From the NCBI GenBank assembly GCA_004193285.1, contig SECP01000071.1:1-32514 (forward strand): DNA of 32,514 nt, given 5' to 3'. This document shows, in pieces, positions 1 through 7,980 of this stretch. This DNA is from Myxococcales bacterium (GTDB taxonomy: Bacteria; Myxococcota_A; Polyangia; Polyangiales; Polyangiaceae). Position 1 is the first letter of the stretch. The number at the start of each line of letters is the position of its first letter. The notes beneath the pieces are model-generated. The model worked only from the letters and a program-made list of their open reading frames with translations, ran no database searches and was not told the DNA's origin. A program made the position numbers and the translations under genes.

Positions 1-443
1 TCGCCCTCGACGTCGATGTCCAGGCTGTCTTCCGGCTCCGCCCGCCGCACCGCCTCCGCCCGCAGCACCGGCAGCGCCGGCGGCGCCTCGAAGCGGATCC
101 GAAACGGAATCTTGGCCGGCACTGCTTCGCCGTCGCGCGTCGCCGGTTGGAAGCGTAGCTGCTGCGCAGCCGCGATCGCCGATTGATCGAAGTCGGAGCC
201 GCCGGAGCTCGCGACCGCGACGTCCGTCACGACTCCAGCCGCGTCGAGCGTGAGCACGAGCCCGACCTCTGCGCTCTCACCGCTCTCGAGCTTGCTGGCT
301 GGATATTCGGGCTGGCTGGCGGTGGTGAGCTTGGGTGGAGTGAGCGTGTGCTCGTTGGCGGTTGGAGGCGCGTCTTGAGCGTGAGCGGCGCGCGTCGCGC
401 AGAGCGCCAGCGCGGCGGCGGCGATGAAGCGGAGTCGATGCAT
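1..443 (-). CDS. TonB-dependent receptor-like outer-membrane protein with N-terminal TonB_C-like domain (partial)
   Basis: The gene runs off the left edge, so only about 147 N-terminal residues are visible. It starts at an ATG (443-441) and opens with a signal peptide (MHRLRF, hydrophobic Ala/Leu core, cut near AHA-QD). Residues about 35-115 resemble the TonB C-terminal fold: a Pro-x-Tyr-Pro segment (PEYPASKLE), then GLVLTLDAAGVVTDVAV, then a FDQSAIAAAQQLRFQPA helix. A linker ending LDIDVEGE follows, of the kind that precedes the plug in myxobacterial TonB-dependent receptors. The receptor assignment is inference, because plug and barrel are outside the window; a free periplasmic TonB_C protein is the alternative. 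It is divergent from exbB-exbD-tonB, which fits an energised transporter. No Shine-Dalgarno is seen; a -24/-12 element ends 15 nt before the ATG. Confidence 0.7.
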   Translation of the reverse strand, partial: MHRLRFIAAAALALCATRAAHAQDAPPTANEHTLTPPKLTTASQPEYPASKLESGESAEVGLVLTLDAAGVVTDVAVASSGGSDFDQSAIAAAQQLRFQPATRDGEAVPAKIPFRIRFEAPPALPVLRAEAVRRAEPEDSLDIDVEG

Positions 444-457
444 GGCGCACGGCCAAG

Positions 458-473
458 AGCAAGGGCCGCGCCA
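458..473 (-). promoter_or_regulatory. sigma-54 type -24/-12 promoter of the receptor gene
   Basis: Read on the minus strand the element is TGGCGCG-GCCC-TTGCT. It matches the sigma-54 consensus TGGCACG-N4-TTGCW at all but one fixed position (A5 is G), with exact GG-to-GC spacing. The predicted transcription start is near 447, four nucleotides before the ATG at 443. Confidence 0.6.
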
Positions 474-513
474 ATGACTTTTCTCGGAAACGGTCCGTCC
501 GAACACTTAGAGA

Positions 514-534
514 GCGGTCGCGAAACGTGACCGC
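514..534. promoter_or_regulatory. inverted repeat in the divergent receptor/exbB promoter region
   Basis: Arms GCGGTC (514-519) and GACCGC (529-534) are perfect inverted repeats separated by 9 nt. The site lies between the two divergent -24/-12 elements, about 77 bp upstream of the predicted receptor start. It could be an operator; no protein is assigned. Confidence 0.3.
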
Positions 535-564
535 GTGGGGCGGACGCTTGCCCTGGGCGGGGCC

Positions 565-576
565 GGACACGTGTCC
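565..576. promoter_or_regulatory. 12-bp perfect palindrome, candidate enhancer site
   Basis: GGACACGTGTCC is perfectly self-complementary. Its centre is about 95 bp upstream of the predicted exbB start and about 124 bp upstream of the predicted receptor start. That range is typical of enhancer-binding-protein sites, so one protein could serve both promoters. The rest of the 444-688 intergenic region holds the two -24/-12 elements, one further inverted repeat and no convincing gene. Confidence 0.4.
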
Positions 577-639
577 TCTCGCAGGGCCCACGAAGCCGGA
601 CAGTGCAGCTTTTGTGCAGGAAAACCACCATGACAACGC

Positions 640-655
640 TGGCACGGGGCGTGCT
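640..655 (+). promoter_or_regulatory. sigma-54 type -24/-12 promoter of the exbB operon
   Basis: TGGCACG-GGGC-GTGCT matches the consensus TGGCACG-N4-TTGCW except for one base (T12 is G), with exact spacing. The predicted start near 666 leaves a 23-nt leader that contains AAGGAG before the exbB ATG at 689. This is the only one of the five elements with a conventional leader. Confidence 0.6.
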
Positions 656-688
656 GATGCGTCGCCTCCAAGGAGACCTTCAGCCCTC

Positions 689-1420
689 ATGAACATCGTC
701 GAACGTTCCAAGATCGTCCTGCTCGAGATCGGCGCCTCGCCCATCATGTACCTGATGCTCGCGCTCAGCGTCGTGAGCGTCGCCATCATGGTCGAGCGCT
801 CACTGTTCTTCTTTCGGGTACGTGAGAACTTGCAGCGGCTCGCCCGTGACCTGGCGCTGGCGCTGGACCGCGGCGACGTGAGCTCGGCGCGGCAGCTGGT
901 AGAGACGTCGCGCTCGGCCGAGTCGGCGATCGTCGCCGCGGGCTTGTCGCGGATCGAGCATGGCGCGGCCGCGGTGGAAGAGGCCATGTCCGGCGCCAGC
1001 GCGGTGCAGCGCATGCGCCTCGAGCGGCGGCTCGGTTTCCTCGGTACACTGGGCAACAATGCGCCGTTCGTCGGCTTGCTCGGCACCGTCATCGGTATCG
1101 TCCAAGCTTTCGATCATCTGCAGGTGGCGGGCGCCGCAAACGGGAGCGGCGGCGCCATGAACGACGTGATGGGCGCCATCGCGGAGGCGCTGGTCGCCAC
1201 CGCCATCGGTCTCGTCGTCGCGATCCCGGCGGTGGCCGCGTTCAACGCCTTTCAGCGGCGCATCAAGGGCACCCTCGGCAACGCGGAGGCGCTGCGTCAC
1301 ATCGTGCTTTCCTACGTCAAAGCCGTGCCCCGAAGCTCGGATCGGGCCTCTGCGCCCGAAAAATCCGGGGAAGCGGAGAACGTCGTGCCCTTCGAGCAGC
1401 TGCGCGCCAGCGCGCACTGA
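689..1420 (+). CDS. exbB: ExbB/TolQ/MotA-family proton channel protein
   Basis: ExbB is the inner-membrane stator that, with ExbD, uses proton motive force to energise TonB. The 243-residue product has TM1 at about 15-37, a cytoplasmic stretch, then the family hallmark GNNAPFVGLLGTVIGIVQAF (about 115-135) and a third membrane helix (EALVATAIGLVVAIPAVAAFNAF, about 162-184). The frame is open further upstream, but the ATG at 689 is chosen because AAGGAG (670-675) precedes it and the protein then begins like other ExbB proteins. exbD follows after 12 nt and tonB after that, which separates it from flagellar MotA. TolQ is the main alternative; the proline-rich TonB partner and the divergent receptor favour ExbB. 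Confidence 0.9.
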   Translation: MNIVERSKIVLLEIGASPIMYLMLALSVVSVAIMVERSLFFFRVRENLQRLARDLALALDRGDVSSARQLVETSRSAESAIVAAGLSRIEHGAAAVEEAMSGASAVQRMRLERRLGFLGTLGNNAPFVGLLGTVIGIVQAFDHLQVAGAANGSGGAMNDVMGAIAEALVATAIGLVVAIPAVAAFNAFQRRIKGTLGNAEALRHIVLSYVKAVPRSSDRASAPEKSGEAENVVPFEQLRASAH

Positions 1421-1432
1421 GAGGAGTCAGCC

Positions 1433-1846
1433 ATGGCCAGCGTCCAAAATACCGACGACGAAATCACGGGCATCAACGTCACGCCGCTGGTGGACGTCAC
1501 GCTCGTCTTGCTCATCATCTTCATGGTCACCGCCAAGCTGATCGCCGGCCAGGGTATCCCGTTGGATCTACCCAAAGCCAAGACCGCGGGCGCAACTCAG
1601 ACCGTGCTCAACGTCGCGATCGACGCCCAGGGCTCGGTCCTCGCCAACGGCAGCAAAGTCGGTAGCGACGCGGAGCTGAAGCTCCGGGCCGCAAGCGCGC
1701 TAAAAGACAACCCGGAGCTGCGCACGGTCATCTCCGCCTCCGCCGCGGCCACTCACGGCAAGGTCATGCACGTGCTGGATACGGTTCGAGACGCGGGCAT
1801 CACGAAGGTCGCCTTTGCCGCGGACAAGGTCGCGGCGTCTCCTTGA
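1433..1846 (+). CDS. exbD: ExbD/TolR-family biopolymer transport protein
   Basis: This 137-residue protein is the ExbB partner. It has a short cytoplasmic N terminus, one membrane helix (about 18-36) and a periplasmic domain. The helix begins NVTPLVDVTLVLLIIFMV, with the conserved proton-carrying aspartate at D21 (D25 in E. coli ExbD). A clear GAGGAG lies at 1421-1426, directly after the exbB stop and 6 nt before the ATG. The stop lies just before the tonB start, so exbB-exbD-tonB should be cotranscribed. The length is normal for the family. Confidence 0.92.
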   Translation: MASVQNTDDEITGINVTPLVDVTLVLLIIFMVTAKLIAGQGIPLDLPKAKTAGATQTVLNVAIDAQGSVLANGSKVGSDAELKLRAASALKDNPELRTVISASAAATHGKVMHVLDTVRDAGITKVAFAADKVAASP

Positions 1847-1854
1847 GGTCTCAC

Positions 1855-2679
1855 ATGTCGCCTTCCTTCGCTCCCGCGCAGGTCACCCCCCTCGTCGCCG
1901 AAATTTTCGATACCGCCGCGCCGCGCCGCGCTTTGGGAGCCTTGGGCTGGGGAGTCGCGATCGGCGCGCACCTCCTGGCCGCAGGCCTCGCGCTCTCGGA
2001 AGAGCGTCGCCCTCCGCCCGCGCCTCCTCCGCTCGAGGTGGAGCTAGCGCAGCCCGAGCCTCCACCTCCGCCGCTACCCGAGCCGGTCGTCACCCCTCCG
2101 CCCGCGCCGGAGCCTCTCCTCGCCCCCACGCCGGTGGCGAAGGCGGCCGCGGCTCCGCCCGCGCCCGCGCGCGTGGGTGCGCTGCTCACCGCCAAGGCAG
2201 ACCCGTTGCCGGACAAGGCGGCCGACGAGCCCGTGGACTTCACGAACGATCCGAGCCTGGTCGGCTTCGGCTCGGGCGTGGTGGCCATCGGCGGCAAGGC
2301 GCAGGTCGGGGCGAAGAACGCGGCGCTCTCCCCCGCGCCGGCGTCCACCGGTACCCGAGGCGTTGCGCAGGCCGGTGGGGAGTCCCTCACTCCGGCCTCG
2401 GACCTCAGCAAGAAGCCGGGGTTGGGCGAGACCGACCCCTGCCGCGGCTTCTTCCCGAGCGGAGCGGAGGACGACGTCGCGACGGCCGCGGTCATGGTGA
2501 CCATCCGCCGATCGGGGGCGGTGGGCAGCGTGCAGATCCTCTCCGAGTCTCCTCCCCGGCAGGGTTTTGGCGCCGCCGCCCGCAACTGCATGGCCGGAAA
2601 GCGTTTCAGTCCTGGGCTCGACCGAGATGGCCAACCAACCGCAACGGCGATTCGCGTCAATATTCGATTCACTCGCTGA
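1855..2679 (+). CDS. tonB: TonB-like energy transducer
   Basis: The 274-residue product has TonB architecture: a short cytoplasmic N terminus, one membrane helix (about 28-47, LGWGVAIGAHLLAAGLAL), a long Pro/Glu/Ala-rich periplasmic spacer (about 50-110) and a C-terminal domain (about 205-274) containing AAVMVTIRRSGAVGSV and a conserved end AIRVNIRF. It passes energy from ExbBD to outer-membrane receptors. The ATG at 1855 has GAGG at 1845-1848. An in-frame TTG at 1843, overlapping the exbD stop, would add four residues. The C-terminal domain is divergent and contains two cysteines (PC and NC), compatible with a disulfide; AgmX/GltJ-like adhesion-motility proteins with the same fold are an alternative. 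Confidence 0.82.
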   Translation: MSPSFAPAQVTPLVAEIFDTAAPRRALGALGWGVAIGAHLLAAGLALSEERRPPPAPPPLEVELAQPEPPPPPLPEPVVTPPPAPEPLLAPTPVAKAAAAPPAPARVGALLTAKADPLPDKAADEPVDFTNDPSLVGFGSGVVAIGGKAQVGAKNAALSPAPASTGTRGVAQAGGESLTPASDLSKKPGLGETDPCRGFFPSGAEDDVATAAVMVTIRRSGAVGSVQILSESPPRQGFGAAARNCMAGKRFSPGLDRDGQPTATAIRVNIRFTR

Positions 2680-2762
2680 TTGCGGCAAGGCCCTGGGGTT
2701 AGCCCGGACGCTTCCGGTTTCCGGGCCTACGGGCGGCTTGTCGTGGTCGCGAAGTGGCGTGG

Positions 2763-2768
2763 TATCGT
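2763..2768 (+). promoter_or_regulatory. possible extended -10 promoter before the Ser/Thr kinase
   Basis: TATCGT preceded by TGG forms a weak extended -10 element 15 nt before the ATG at 2783. There is no good -35 at standard spacing (TTGTCG is 19 nt upstream). The gene may simply be read from the exbB promoter. The 103-nt gap before it also has a small inverted repeat, CCCGGA...TCCGGG. Confidence 0.2.
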
Positions 2769-2782
2769 CGCGCGCGCTGACG

Positions 2783-4123
2783 ATGACCGGTTCCCCCTCT
2801 ACACCGCCTCGAGGCTCGAGCGAGAGCAGCGGTCGCATGGCTGGTGAGTACCGGCTTTTGCGCAAGCTGGGGGAGGGCGGCTTCGGGGCGGTCTACGAGG
2901 CAGAGCATCCTTTGCTCAAGCGCCGCGCGGCGGTGAAGGTGCTTCACCGCGTGGCGGACCGAGATTCGGACGCGGTGCAGCGCTTCATCTCGGAAGCGCA
3001 AGCCGTCAATCAAATCCGCAACCGGCACATCGTCGACGTCTTCTCGTTCGGCAAGCTGAGTGACGGCCGGCACTTCTACGTGATGGACTTGCTGGACGGA
3101 GAGCCGCTGGATCGCTGGCTCAAGCACCACGGCCGCATGGAGGTCTCGACCGCGCTTCAGCTGCTGTCGCCCATCGCGGACGCGCTGGACCTCGCCCACG
3201 GCGCGGGCATCGTCCACCGCGACCTCAAACCGCAGAACATCTTCTTGGCTTGGGACTTCGGAGGCGACACCGTCCCCAAGCTGCTGGACTTCGGGATGGC
3301 GAAGCTGCTGGGGGAGTCCACCGTGCATACGGTCAGCGGGACCCCCATCGGTACGCCGCTGTACATGTCGCCGGAGCAGGCTCGCGGTGAGCGCGTGGAC
3401 CAACGGTCGGACGTCTACGCGCTCGGAGTGCTGTGCTTCGAGCTGCTCACCGGGCAGCTGCCGTTCACGGGCGACACCACGGTAGCGGTGCTGATGGCTC
3501 ACATCATTCAGTCGCCGCCTCGCCCCTCCGAAGTGTGCCCGGAGCTCTCTCCGCTGCTGGACGCGCCGCTCCTGCGCATGCTGGAGAAGGACCCCCAGCA
3601 GCGCCCAGGCGGCGCCGGCGAAGCCATTGCCGCCCTCCGGAGCGCCGCGCTGCAAGCCGGGCTAGCGCTGTCGGAGTCCCCGCTCCACTTGCCCCGCCCC
3701 GAGCCCAGCGCACCCGGCGAGCAGCTGCGCGGAGAGCCCGACACGCTGCTGGACGACGGCGCCCCGACCGAGTCGGACCGGGGCCCCCAAGCGGTGTCTG
3801 CAACCAGCAGCGGTCGGCCGCTGTGGCCGTTCGCGCTCGGGCTCATCCTGCTCGGCATCTTGCTGGGCGTCGTGGTGCTTCGCTCGCCGGCTGCGCCCGC
3901 GGTAGCGCCAGCGGCCGTATCGCCGCCTGCGGTAGTAGACACGGCCCCCCCCATCGTCAGTCCGGAGCCGAGCATGGCGCCCTCCGCGTTGACCGCGGCG
4001 CCCGAGCCTTCGGCGTTGCCGAGCGCCTCCGCCCCCGCGCGGTCCGAGCTCAAGCGGCCCAAGCCGGCCTCGCCGCCGAGCGCCCCCGCTCGGATCCCGA
4101 CGGACTTGGAGAATCCGTTTTGA
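2783..4123 (+). CDS. Hanks-type Ser/Thr protein kinase with one transmembrane helix
   Basis: The 446-residue protein phosphorylates Ser/Thr of unknown targets. The kinase domain covers about 22-290: glycine loop GEGGFGAVYEAEH (about 29-41), ATP-binding lysine K52 in AVKVLH, catalytic loop HRDLKPQN with D147, DFG at D169, activation-segment end YMSPEQARGE and DVYALGVLCFELLTG. All key catalytic residues are present, so it should be active. An acidic/Pro linker follows, then one membrane helix (about 346-367, FALGLILLGILLGVVVL) and a Pro/Ala/Ser-rich periplasmic tail with no recognised sensor domain. The ATG at 2783 is preferred; one at 2837 would place the domain at the very N terminus. Its stop overlaps the start of the next gene, linking it to the FG-GAP lipoprotein. 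Confidence 0.9.
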   Translation: MTGSPSTPPRGSSESSGRMAGEYRLLRKLGEGGFGAVYEAEHPLLKRRAAVKVLHRVADRDSDAVQRFISEAQAVNQIRNRHIVDVFSFGKLSDGRHFYVMDLLDGEPLDRWLKHHGRMEVSTALQLLSPIADALDLAHGAGIVHRDLKPQNIFLAWDFGGDTVPKLLDFGMAKLLGESTVHTVSGTPIGTPLYMSPEQARGERVDQRSDVYALGVLCFELLTGQLPFTGDTTVAVLMAHIIQSPPRPSEVCPELSPLLDAPLLRMLEKDPQQRPGGAGEAIAALRSAALQAGLALSESPLHLPRPEPSAPGEQLRGEPDTLLDDGAPTESDRGPQAVSATSSGRPLWPFALGLILLGILLGVVVLRSPAAPAVAPAAVSPPAVVDTAPPIVSPEPSMAPSALTAAPEPSALPSASAPARSELKRPKPASPPSAPARIPTDLENPF

Positions 4124-6741
4124 GGCGCGTCACCCTCGTGGCCGCGCTGCTCGGCGTTCTGACCGGCTGCACCAACTTTCCCACCGTCCAAGAAGGCGCT
4201 TGCGGCAACGCCGTGCTCGAGGAAAAGGAAGACTGCGACACCTTCGCGGACGGCAACCCCGGTGCGGTGTGCCGCGCACCGGGCTCGCTCAACGCCTGCC
4301 ACTTCGATTGCACGGAGGGGTTGGACGGCAAGCGCCCCGCGTGTCCCCCGCACTTCGGTTGCTCGCTGGACGGCGTCTGCCGCCGCGCCACTTACGACTT
4401 CGAGGAGCCGGAGGCGCTGTCCTCGGAGCTCTCGTCTTGGGTCTCTACGCTCGACTTCGACGGTGACGGTAGACAAGAAATCCTCAGCGCAGAGCCGAGC
4501 GATCAGCTCCAGCAGGCGCGCTTCCGGCTCCACTACTTCGGTCGCAATGGCCGTCTGGACGAGACGCGCGTCTTCCCGCGTCCGGCGAGCCGCCCCGTCG
4601 TACGCAAGCTGGAGGATGGTGGGGCCGAGGACCTGGTGTTCACGAACTTTCAGATCGGTATGGTGCGGGGACGCGAGGACCGCGCGTTCGTCCCGGCTAC
4701 GTTCAGCTCGTACATCGTCGACGGAGACCTTCGCACCGTCTCGGTGAGCGAAGACCAGGTGGATAGCTGGCTCGGGCTGATCGCGATCACGACCGTCGCA
4801 GGAAAGACGGGTGTTTACGTGCCCTCCGCGGACGGCAGGCTCACCTTCAACCGAGCCCTCCCCCGGCCCATCTCGGACCTGGTATCCGAGCCGCTCACGG
4901 CGGACCTGGTGACGACGCCGGACTCGCCATGCACGGAGGTGGTGCTCGCCTTTCGCGACGCGCGTGAAGCGCACATCCTGGACGTGTGCGACCTCGGTCT
5001 GGACCCGCTCGCGGGCGACGTCACGTGGCGTCGGGATTTTCGCGAGCAAACGGTGTCGCTCCCCGCTGGCCGAGGCATCGATAGCCGTCCGATCGCGGCA
5101 GACGTGAACGGAGACGGTCACCTGGACCTTCTGCTCGGCTCTGCCGGTGAGACCTTCGTCGCCTACGGTGACGGCGAGCAGCTAGAGGCTCGCGCGTCCC
5201 GATTGGAGCTGGCGCTTCAGGGCGCGGAGGGCGGCGTCTACACGCTCGAAACGCCGCTCGCCGCCGGTGACCTCACCGGGGACGGCGTGGCGGACTTCGT
5301 GCTGCCGAGCGCGATTTTCGGCTCGAGGACGTCGCGCATCGACGGCAGCACCGTCTACTTTCAAGCCTTCCTCAACCGGTCGCTCCCCTGGACGACGGCG
5401 TTCGTTGGAGATCTGAACGGCAATCAACTGCCGGACGTGATCGCGGCGACGGAAGGGGAATCCGGGCTTTCGTTCCTGAGCGGCAACGGCGGACCGTATC
5501 CCGTCGGTCAGCGCCTCCCCACCCGCGGCGCCATCCGCTTGCTCACTACCGGTGATTTCGACGGAGATCGAGCGGGGGACGTCGCGTACATCGAGAGCGC
5601 CGCTGGCAGCGCCGCGGACGCTCTCACGGTCGCCTACGGCACGCAGGACAGCGCGCCGCTGACGGGCGTGCACGTGGCGGACGTGGAGCGGGTGCAGCAG
5701 CTCGGCCGGGAGCGCGACGGCGGCTTGGACTCGATCTACACGAACTCTACGGACGTGCGAGATGGGCAGCGGCGGGGCAAGTTCACGCTCTTCGCCGGGG
5801 ACGCCAGTCGGTTACCGGTCGCGCCGTACTTCCTCGTCACGTTCGCCAACGCCGGGGACCCATTGGAGGACAACTTGTCGCCCGCGCTCATCGCCGGCAA
5901 CTTCGTCCGACCGGGGCAAGGCGACGTGATCTCGCTCGGAATGAAGCGGCCGGACTCTGCGGAGTGGTCGCAGTGGCTCCTGCCGGACATTTCGAGCGGC
6001 AGCGAGCGACCGCTGCCGCTCGCGGAACCGACACCCGCGACGGACGCTTTCGTGTTCACTTCCACCGCCGCCACGAACATCCGCCTGAGCGCCGCGGGCG
6101 CGGCCAGCGACCTGAACGGCGACGGGCGAGACGAATCGATTTGGGTCATGGCGGAAGGCAGACGCGACGGCCGCGGCACCTGCACCCTCATCATCTCGGA
6201 CGTGGACGTCGAGTCGCTCGATGGGAAGTCGGCCGACGGAAAGCCGGATCCGGAGGAGAAGCCCGCGCTGCTCCCGCTCCAGCGGCTTTCATTCCCGGAC
6301 TCGTGCCCCGACCCGGCGATCCGCACCGCGGATCTGAACAACGACTTGCATCCCGAGGTCCTGCTCCTCATCGGGGACCCGGAGAGCGGCTCACGGCAGC
6401 TTCAGCTCTTGTGGAACGACGGGGAGGGCCGCTTCTCACTCGAAGAGCGCACCTTCATCGCGGCGCCGGAGCAGCAAGACATCCGTAGCTTCTCGTTGTT
6501 TCCGGACCCCAAGGTCGCGCCCGACTACGGAATCCAGCTCGCGTTCGTGACGAGCAGCGGGCTATTCACGGCGGCTCCCCGCAAGGACGTGCGCGAGTGG
6601 GTCGTCCGCGCCGGCCCTGGCAAGTACCGTGACGCGCGCAGCGTCGTCGTGGCGGACACGAACGGCGACGGCTTCTTGGAGGCGGTCGTGGCAGATGCAC
6701 GCGGTCTCTGGTTGCTCGCGGCGGGGCTGAAAGCGGAATGA
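4120..6741 (+). CDS. FG-GAP/VCBS repeat lipoprotein
   Basis: This 873-residue protein is predicted to be exported and lipid-anchored. The signal sequence ends in LTGC, placing the lipidated cysteine at residue 17. A Cys-rich segment follows (about 25-85: GNAVLEEKEDCDTF, ACHFDCTE, CPPHFGCSLDGVCRR), of a type common at the N termini of myxobacterial surface proteins. The rest carries Asp/Asn-Gly-Asp-Gly loops of FG-GAP/VCBS propeller blades, for example DFDGDGRQE, DVNGDGHLD, DLTGDGVAD, DFDGDRAGD, DLNGDGRDE and DTNGDGFLE; these usually bind calcium. The start is a TTG whose TTGA overlaps the kinase stop; only this start includes the lipoprotein signal. Its ligand is unknown. Translational coupling suggests it works with the kinase or the TPR/PEGA protein. 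Confidence 0.85.
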   Translation: MRRVTLVAALLGVLTGCTNFPTVQEGACGNAVLEEKEDCDTFADGNPGAVCRAPGSLNACHFDCTEGLDGKRPACPPHFGCSLDGVCRRATYDFEEPEALSSELSSWVSTLDFDGDGRQEILSAEPSDQLQQARFRLHYFGRNGRLDETRVFPRPASRPVVRKLEDGGAEDLVFTNFQIGMVRGREDRAFVPATFSSYIVDGDLRTVSVSEDQVDSWLGLIAITTVAGKTGVYVPSADGRLTFNRALPRPISDLVSEPLTADLVTTPDSPCTEVVLAFRDAREAHILDVCDLGLDPLAGDVTWRRDFREQTVSLPAGRGIDSRPIAADVNGDGHLDLLLGSAGETFVAYGDGEQLEARASRLELALQGAEGGVYTLETPLAAGDLTGDGVADFVLPSAIFGSRTSRIDGSTVYFQAFLNRSLPWTTAFVGDLNGNQLPDVIAATEGESGLSFLSGNGGPYPVGQRLPTRGAIRLLTTGDFDGDRAGDVAYIESAAGSAADALTVAYGTQDSAPLTGVHVADVERVQQLGRERDGGLDSIYTNSTDVRDGQRRGKFTLFAGDASRLPVAPYFLVTFANAGDPLEDNLSPALIAGNFVRPGQGDVISLGMKRPDSAEWSQWLLPDISSGSERPLPLAEPTPATDAFVFTSTAATNIRLSAAGAASDLNGDGRDESIWVMAEGRRDGRGTCTLIISDVDVESLDGKSADGKPDPEEKPALLPLQRLSFPDSCPDPAIRTADLNNDLHPEVLLLIGDPESGSRQLQLLWNDGEGRFSLEERTFIAAPEQQDIRSFSLFPDPKVAPDYGIQLAFVTSSGLFTAAPRKDVREWVVRAGPGKYRDARSVVVADTNGDGFLEAVVADARGLWLLAAGLKAE

Positions 6742-7967
6742 AGGCGAGTCGCGCCTGGCTCGGCTTGCTGCTCGGCGCGGTCCTGCTCGCTCCGGCTTCG
6801 CGCGTGGCGGCGGCCGAGCCGGCGGACCTGGAGCGCGCCAAGGCTTCGTTCAAGGCCGGAGCCAACGCCTACGCGGCCGGTGACTACCTGGCCGCGATCC
6901 AGGCGCTCGAGGCTGCGTACGCGCTCACGCCGCTGCCCGCGATCGCCTTCAGCCTCGCTCAAGCCGAGCGCAAGCAGTACGCGGCTCACCGTGAGCGCGA
7001 GCACTTGCAGCGCGCGGTCGAGCTCTTTCAGGCGTACCTGGACCGAGAGCCGAACGGCGCCCGGCGCAACGACGCCCGCCTCGCCCTGTCCGAGCTCCGG
7101 CCCCAGCTCGTGACCTCACCGACGGAGAGCGCGCCCAAGCCGCAAGCTCGTCCGACGCGTTTGATGATCGTGAGCGATACTACCGGCGCGAGCATCTCGC
7201 TCGACGGCGGCGCTCCCGGCGCCTCACCGCTCATCCGTGAGGTCGCGCCCGGCCGGCACCTGGCGCGGGTTCGCGCTCCTGGCTACCGCGAGATCGAGCG
7301 CGAGGTCACCGCCGTCGCGGGCGAGCTCATCCTGAGCGAGGTGCGGCTCGTGGAGAGCCCCACCTCGTTGTTCGTCTACGCGCCGGAGGGCGCGGAGATT
7401 TACGTAGACGGGGTGTACATCGCGAAGGGCGGCCCGGTCGCCACCATCCCGCTCTCGAGCGGCCGGCACCAGCTCTCGGTGGGCAAAGCCGGCAAGCAGC
7501 TGGTGCGTCGCGACGTGCGCCTGCGCCGGGGGCAGACCAAGACCGAATACGTGACGCTGGAAACGACGACGCAGCGCAAGTTGTCACAAGGCTTGTTCAT
7601 CGGCAGTGGCACGGCCCTCGGAGTCGGCATCGTCCTCAGCGCGTTCGCGATCCGCAGCGAGAACAAGGCCGAAGAGTTCTTGCGGGAACGGCACCAGGCC
7701 TACCGCCCCGGGGACCTGGTCTCGTACAACGCCTCGATCACGGAGCGGAACCGCTTCCGAACCGCCGCCGCCATCCACTTCGTGGGTGCGGCTTCGGCGT
7801 TCGTCACCGGGCTATTTCTGCGCGAGCTGGATCGGCCCATCACTCCGGGGGCTCCCGCCGGCGGGGGCGGCTCGGACCGGGACAGCGCGCGTTTGGAGCC
7901 TCGCTGGGGGCTCGTCCCGGTCGCGCCGAGCGGGGAGCCCGGCGCCTCGTTCTCGCTGCATTTCTAG
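6738..7967 (+). CDS. Exported TPR and PEGA-domain membrane protein
   Basis: The start overlaps the previous stop (ATGA). The 409-residue protein has a signal peptide (about 1-25, ending VAAAEP), then TPR-like helices (about 28-125: ASFKAGANAYAAGDYLAAI, YALTPLPAIAFSLAQAER). Residues about 140-275 hold two PEGA-type segments; the second is clear: LFVYAPEGAEIYVDGVYIA, PLSSGRHQLSVGKAG. A membrane helix follows (about 288-306, GLFIGSGTALGVGIVLSAFAI), then a coil and a second hydrophobic stretch (HFVGAASAFVTGLFL). PEGA domains are surface or periplasmic beta modules common in myxobacteria. The function is unknown; gene order suggests an envelope complex with the lipoprotein and the following beta-barrel. 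Confidence 0.8.
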   Translation: MKASRAWLGLLLGAVLLAPASRVAAAEPADLERAKASFKAGANAYAAGDYLAAIQALEAAYALTPLPAIAFSLAQAERKQYAAHREREHLQRAVELFQAYLDREPNGARRNDARLALSELRPQLVTSPTESAPKPQARPTRLMIVSDTTGASISLDGGAPGASPLIREVAPGRHLARVRAPGYREIEREVTAVAGELILSEVRLVESPTSLFVYAPEGAEIYVDGVYIAKGGPVATIPLSSGRHQLSVGKAGKQLVRRDVRLRRGQTKTEYVTLETTTQRKLSQGLFIGSGTALGVGIVLSAFAIRSENKAEEFLRERHQAYRPGDLVSYNASITERNRFRTAAAIHFVGAASAFVTGLFLRELDRPITPGAPAGGGGSDRDSARLEPRWGLVPVAPSGEPGASFSLHF

Positions 7968-7980
7968 ATTGGCCCGACTC

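Noticed and set aside
2703..2725. Terminator after tonB (CCCGGA...TCCGGG)
   Set aside because: The stem is only 6 bp with an 11-nt loop and no T tract.
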